Translations under genes and position numbers: made by a program | NCBI RefSeq assembly: GCF_900589395.1 | Contig: NZ_UUIS01000061.1 | Span: 124,001 to 188,000 of the forward strand | Source: Pseudomonas viridiflava | Lineage (GTDB): Bacteria > Pseudomonadota > Gammaproteobacteria > Pseudomonadales > Pseudomonadaceae | Length of the DNA stretch: 64,000 bases | Direction: 5' to 3' | Shown here: positions 61,665 through 64,000 of the stretch, in pieces | How the letters are laid out: the number at the start of each line of letters is the position of its first letter | Position numbering within the stretch: the stretch's first letter is position 1 | Notes under the pieces: generated by a model | The model's input: the letters and a program-made list of their open reading frames with translations, nothing else | Databases searched by the model: none | What the model was told of the DNA's origin: nothing

Positions 61665-63313
61665 GTCGTGCGTCATTGCTTGTCGGTTTGTTGCTCGGGG
61701 TATTCATGCTCCCGGCCCAGGCGGCGGAATTGACCGCCCAGGTCGACCGTACGCGCCTGAGCGCGGGCGAAACCGTGGAGCTGACCCTGGAAACCAACGA
61801 TGTGACGCAGTTCGGCAAACCCGACCTGAGCGTGCTGGACGCCGATTTCGAGGTGCGCGACACCCGTCAGGTGAACCGCCTGACCACCCTGGACGGTGCC
61901 AGCCAGGCCAACACCCGCTGGCTGATCACCCTGCTGCCACGGCAGACCGGCAGCGTCCAGATACCGCCCTTGAGGCTGGGCGAGCTGAGCAGCCAGCCGA
62001 TCACCCTGCAAGTGCTGCCCGGCAATGCCCAGGAGCCGGCCAACGAACTGGCACCGGTGTTCATCGAGGCCAGCCTGGACCACGACAGCGTCTATGTGCA
62101 GGCCCAGGCCGTGCTGACCCTGCGCATCTACCATTCCGTGGCGCTGTTCGACGACAGCAACCTCAGCCCGCTGCAACTGCCCGAGGCGCGCATCGAGAAG
62201 CTGGGCGAACCACGCACCTATGAAAAACTCATCAACGGGATCCGCCACGGGGTGATCGAAACCCGCTATGCCATCTATCCGCAGCGCAGTGGCGTGTTGC
62301 AGATTCCGGCGCTGGTGTTCAGCGCCACCCAGGTGCAGACCGCAGCGGCCATCGGTCCCGGCCAGCAACAGGCACCCAACCCCTATGGCCCGCAACCGGG
62401 CAAGGCGCTGCAGGTCAGCTCGGCCGAAATCAGCCTGACCGTCAAACCGACGCCCCAGGACTGGCCCGCCCACCTGCCCTGGCTGCCGGCGCGCAGCGTG
62501 AGCCTGGAAGAAAACTGGACCCCGGACACGATCAACACCCAAGTGGGTGATTCACTGACGCGCACCCTGAGCCTCAAGGTCGAAGGCCTGTCGGCGGCGC
62601 AGTTGCCCCCCCTGGACAACCCTGACCTGCCGGGCCTGCGCCGCTACCCCGACCAGCCGCAACTGGGCAACGAGCCCAGTGAACGCGGGCTGACCGGCCA
62701 CCGCCAGGAGAGCGAGGCGCTGGTGCCCAACCGCACCGGTGCCCTGGAGCTGCCCAGCATCGAGGTCACCTGGTGGAACACCCAGCAAGAGCACATCGAA
62801 CACAGCAGCCTGCCGGCGCGCACCCTGCAAGTGACCAACAATCCGGGCCTGGCGGTCGACATGCCGGTGGGCAGCGACCACAGTGGCCTGGCGCCGTGGC
62901 TGTGGGTCTGGCAATTGAGCACGCTGTTCTTTGCCTGCACCACCCTGCTGGCAGCGGTCTTGTGGTGGCGCGCCCGCGGCCAGCCGGCGGTGGCCCGCAG
63001 CGCCCAGAGCGGCCCCAGCCCGCGCACGGTGCTGGACGACCTCAAGCGCGCCTGCCAGGCCAACGACCCGCATGCCACCCGCCAGGCCCTGGACGCCTGG
63101 GCGCGTCAGCAACCGGAAACCCTGGCCGAAATGGCCGCCCGTTTCGTACCGCTGTCCGATGCCCTGGACGGCCTGAACGGTGCGCTGTACAGCGAGGCCG
63201 GCCCGTTCTGGCTGGGTGAGGACCTGTGGCGCGCCATCGGCACCCTGCCGGCGAGCGAACGCGCACAGCAGGTCAACGGCGAGGCCGGGCTGCCGCCGCT
63301 GTACCCCAAATAA
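61661..63313 (+). CDS. BatD-like membrane protein
   Basis: The protein has 550 residues. The signal peptide MSRASLLVGLLLGVFMLPAQ-AA precedes beta-sandwich domains (TAQVDRTRLSAGETVELTLE). A C-terminal membrane helix lies at about 412-436 with a short cytoplasmic tail. This is the oxygen-tolerance (BatD) family. It ends the moxR operon and overlaps the previous gene by 4 bases. Confidence 0.94.
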   Translation: MSRASLLVGLLLGVFMLPAQAAELTAQVDRTRLSAGETVELTLETNDVTQFGKPDLSVLDADFEVRDTRQVNRLTTLDGASQANTRWLITLLPRQTGSVQIPPLRLGELSSQPITLQVLPGNAQEPANELAPVFIEASLDHDSVYVQAQAVLTLRIYHSVALFDDSNLSPLQLPEARIEKLGEPRTYEKLINGIRHGVIETRYAIYPQRSGVLQIPALVFSATQVQTAAAIGPGQQQAPNPYGPQPGKALQVSSAEISLTVKPTPQDWPAHLPWLPARSVSLEENWTPDTINTQVGDSLTRTLSLKVEGLSAAQLPPLDNPDLPGLRRYPDQPQLGNEPSERGLTGHRQESEALVPNRTGALELPSIEVTWWNTQQEHIEHSSLPARTLQVTNNPGLAVDMPVGSDHSGLAPWLWVWQLSTLFFACTTLLAAVLWWRARGQPAVARSAQSGPSPRTVLDDLKRACQANDPHATRQALDAWARQQPETLAEMAARFVPLSDALDGLNGALYSEAGPFWLGEDLWRAIGTLPASERAQQVNGEAGLPPLYPK

Positions 63314-63343
63314 CGCGTTGCAGGTCAATCACAAGGTAATCAC

Positions 63344-64000
63344 ATGCGTCTGTTTCACACCTCTGACTGGCATCTGGGTCAGCACCTGCATGGCCAGGAG
63401 CGGGACTTCGAGCACCAGGCCTTCCTGACCTGGCTGCTGGCCCGCCTGGCCGAGCGCCAGCCCGATGTGCTGCTGATCGCCGGTGACATCTTTGACACCG
63501 TCAATCCACCGGTCAAAGCCCAGGAACGCCTCTACGAATTCATCGTCGACGCCCACGAACAACAGCCGCAGTTGACCATCGTGATGATCGCCGGCAACCA
63601 CGATTCCGGCTCGCGCATCGAACTGCCCGCACCGTTGATGCGCCGCTTGCGCACCCATGCCCTGGGGCGCGTGCTGTGGCTCGATGATGGCCGCCTCGAC
63701 GCCGAGCGCCTGTTGCTGCCCCTGCCCGATGCCAGCGGCGAGGTGCGGGCCTGGTGCCTGGCCCTGCCGTTCCTGCGCCCGGCCGAGGTGACCGGCGCGC
63801 TGTCATCAGGCGACGATTACCTGCACGGCATCGCCCAGGTGCATCGCCTGTTGATCGACGCCGCCCTTGCCAGGCGCCAGCCAGGCCAGGCGCTGATCGC
63901 GGTCAGCCACGCACACATGGCCGGCGGTTCGGTGTCCGAAGACTCCGAACGCAGCCTGATCATCGGCAACGCCGAGGCCCTGCCCGCCAGCCTGTTCGTG
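63344..64000 (+). CDS. sbcD: Nuclease SbcCD subunit D, 5' part (runs off the right edge)
   Basis: An open frame starts at ATG 63344 with AAGG upstream and continues 219 codons to the window end. RLFHTSDWHLGQHLHGQERD, LLIAGDIFDTVNPP and MIAGNHDSGSRIELPAPLMR are the Mre11/SbcD phosphoesterase motifs. SbcCD cuts hairpins and processes DNA ends. The C-terminal part is not visible. sbcC would be expected downstream. Confidence 0.96.
   Translation, partial: MRLFHTSDWHLGQHLHGQERDFEHQAFLTWLLARLAERQPDVLLIAGDIFDTVNPPVKAQERLYEFIVDAHEQQPQLTIVMIAGNHDSGSRIELPAPLMRRLRTHALGRVLWLDDGRLDAERLLLPLPDASGEVRAWCLALPFLRPAEVTGALSSGDDYLHGIAQVHRLLIDAALARRQPGQALIAVSHAHMAGGSVSEDSERSLIIGNAEALPASLFV

Overview
The window is from a Pseudomonas chromosome, probably of the putida/fluorescens type. 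The evidence is the folD-cysS-glnS-ppiB-lpxH order beside a tRNA-Arg/His/Leu cluster, a giant NAD-dependent glutamate dehydrogenase of about 1,617 residues, a complete moxR/Bat aerotolerance operon followed by sbcD, and the high-GC codon use of the core genes. The species is not determinable by reading alone.

Positions 1 to about 31,640 are the right-hand part of an apparently intact temperate siphophage (HK97/D3-like), integrated next to tRNA-Leu(UAG). Its left end lies outside the window. The late genes run leftward: HNH endonuclease, small and large terminase, portal, U35-type protease, HK97-fold capsid, head-tail adaptors, tail tube, the G/GT chaperone pair made by a programmed -1 frameshift, a 2,184-residue tape measure, then tail-tip and fibre-type proteins. 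To the right are a lysis cassette (holin, Rz, nested Rz1, no endolysin in view), a defective-looking tRNA-Thr, and a block of one-gene cassettes bounded by near-identical terminators. Next come DnaB/DnaC/initiator replication genes, an ORF6N protein and small early genes. The switch is cro and cI between two operator arrays that share one promoter layout. A rightward arm carries a GerE-type regulator, a CsrA/RsmA homologue, small unknown proteins and AlpA. A convergent tyrosine integrase sits beside the tRNA.

From 31,636 to 38,915 are host housekeeping genes: tRNA-Leu, tRNA-His, tRNA-Arg, folD, cysS, glnS, ppiB, lpxH and a Bcr/CflA efflux pump.

From 39,065 to 49,458 is an accessory catabolic island. 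It holds a LuxR-type regulator, a MoaF-domain protein, two short-chain dehydrogenases, a FAD-dependent amine-oxidase-like protein, a cupin, TetR and FeaR-like AraC regulators, a DUF3156-like protein, an APC permease and an outer-membrane channel. Together they look like uptake and oxidation of an amine or amino-acid-like compound. The substrate cannot be read from the sequence.

From 49,697 to the right edge lie gdhB, two small metabolic or unknown genes, the MoxR-DUF58-DUF4381-BatA-BatB/TPR-BatD operon and the start of sbcD.

The least explained parts are the Fur-box-like dyads upstream of the terminase genes, the terminator-bounded cassettes, the intrinsic terminators inside the late operon, the phage-borne CsrA and the MoaF/SDR/oxidase cluster.
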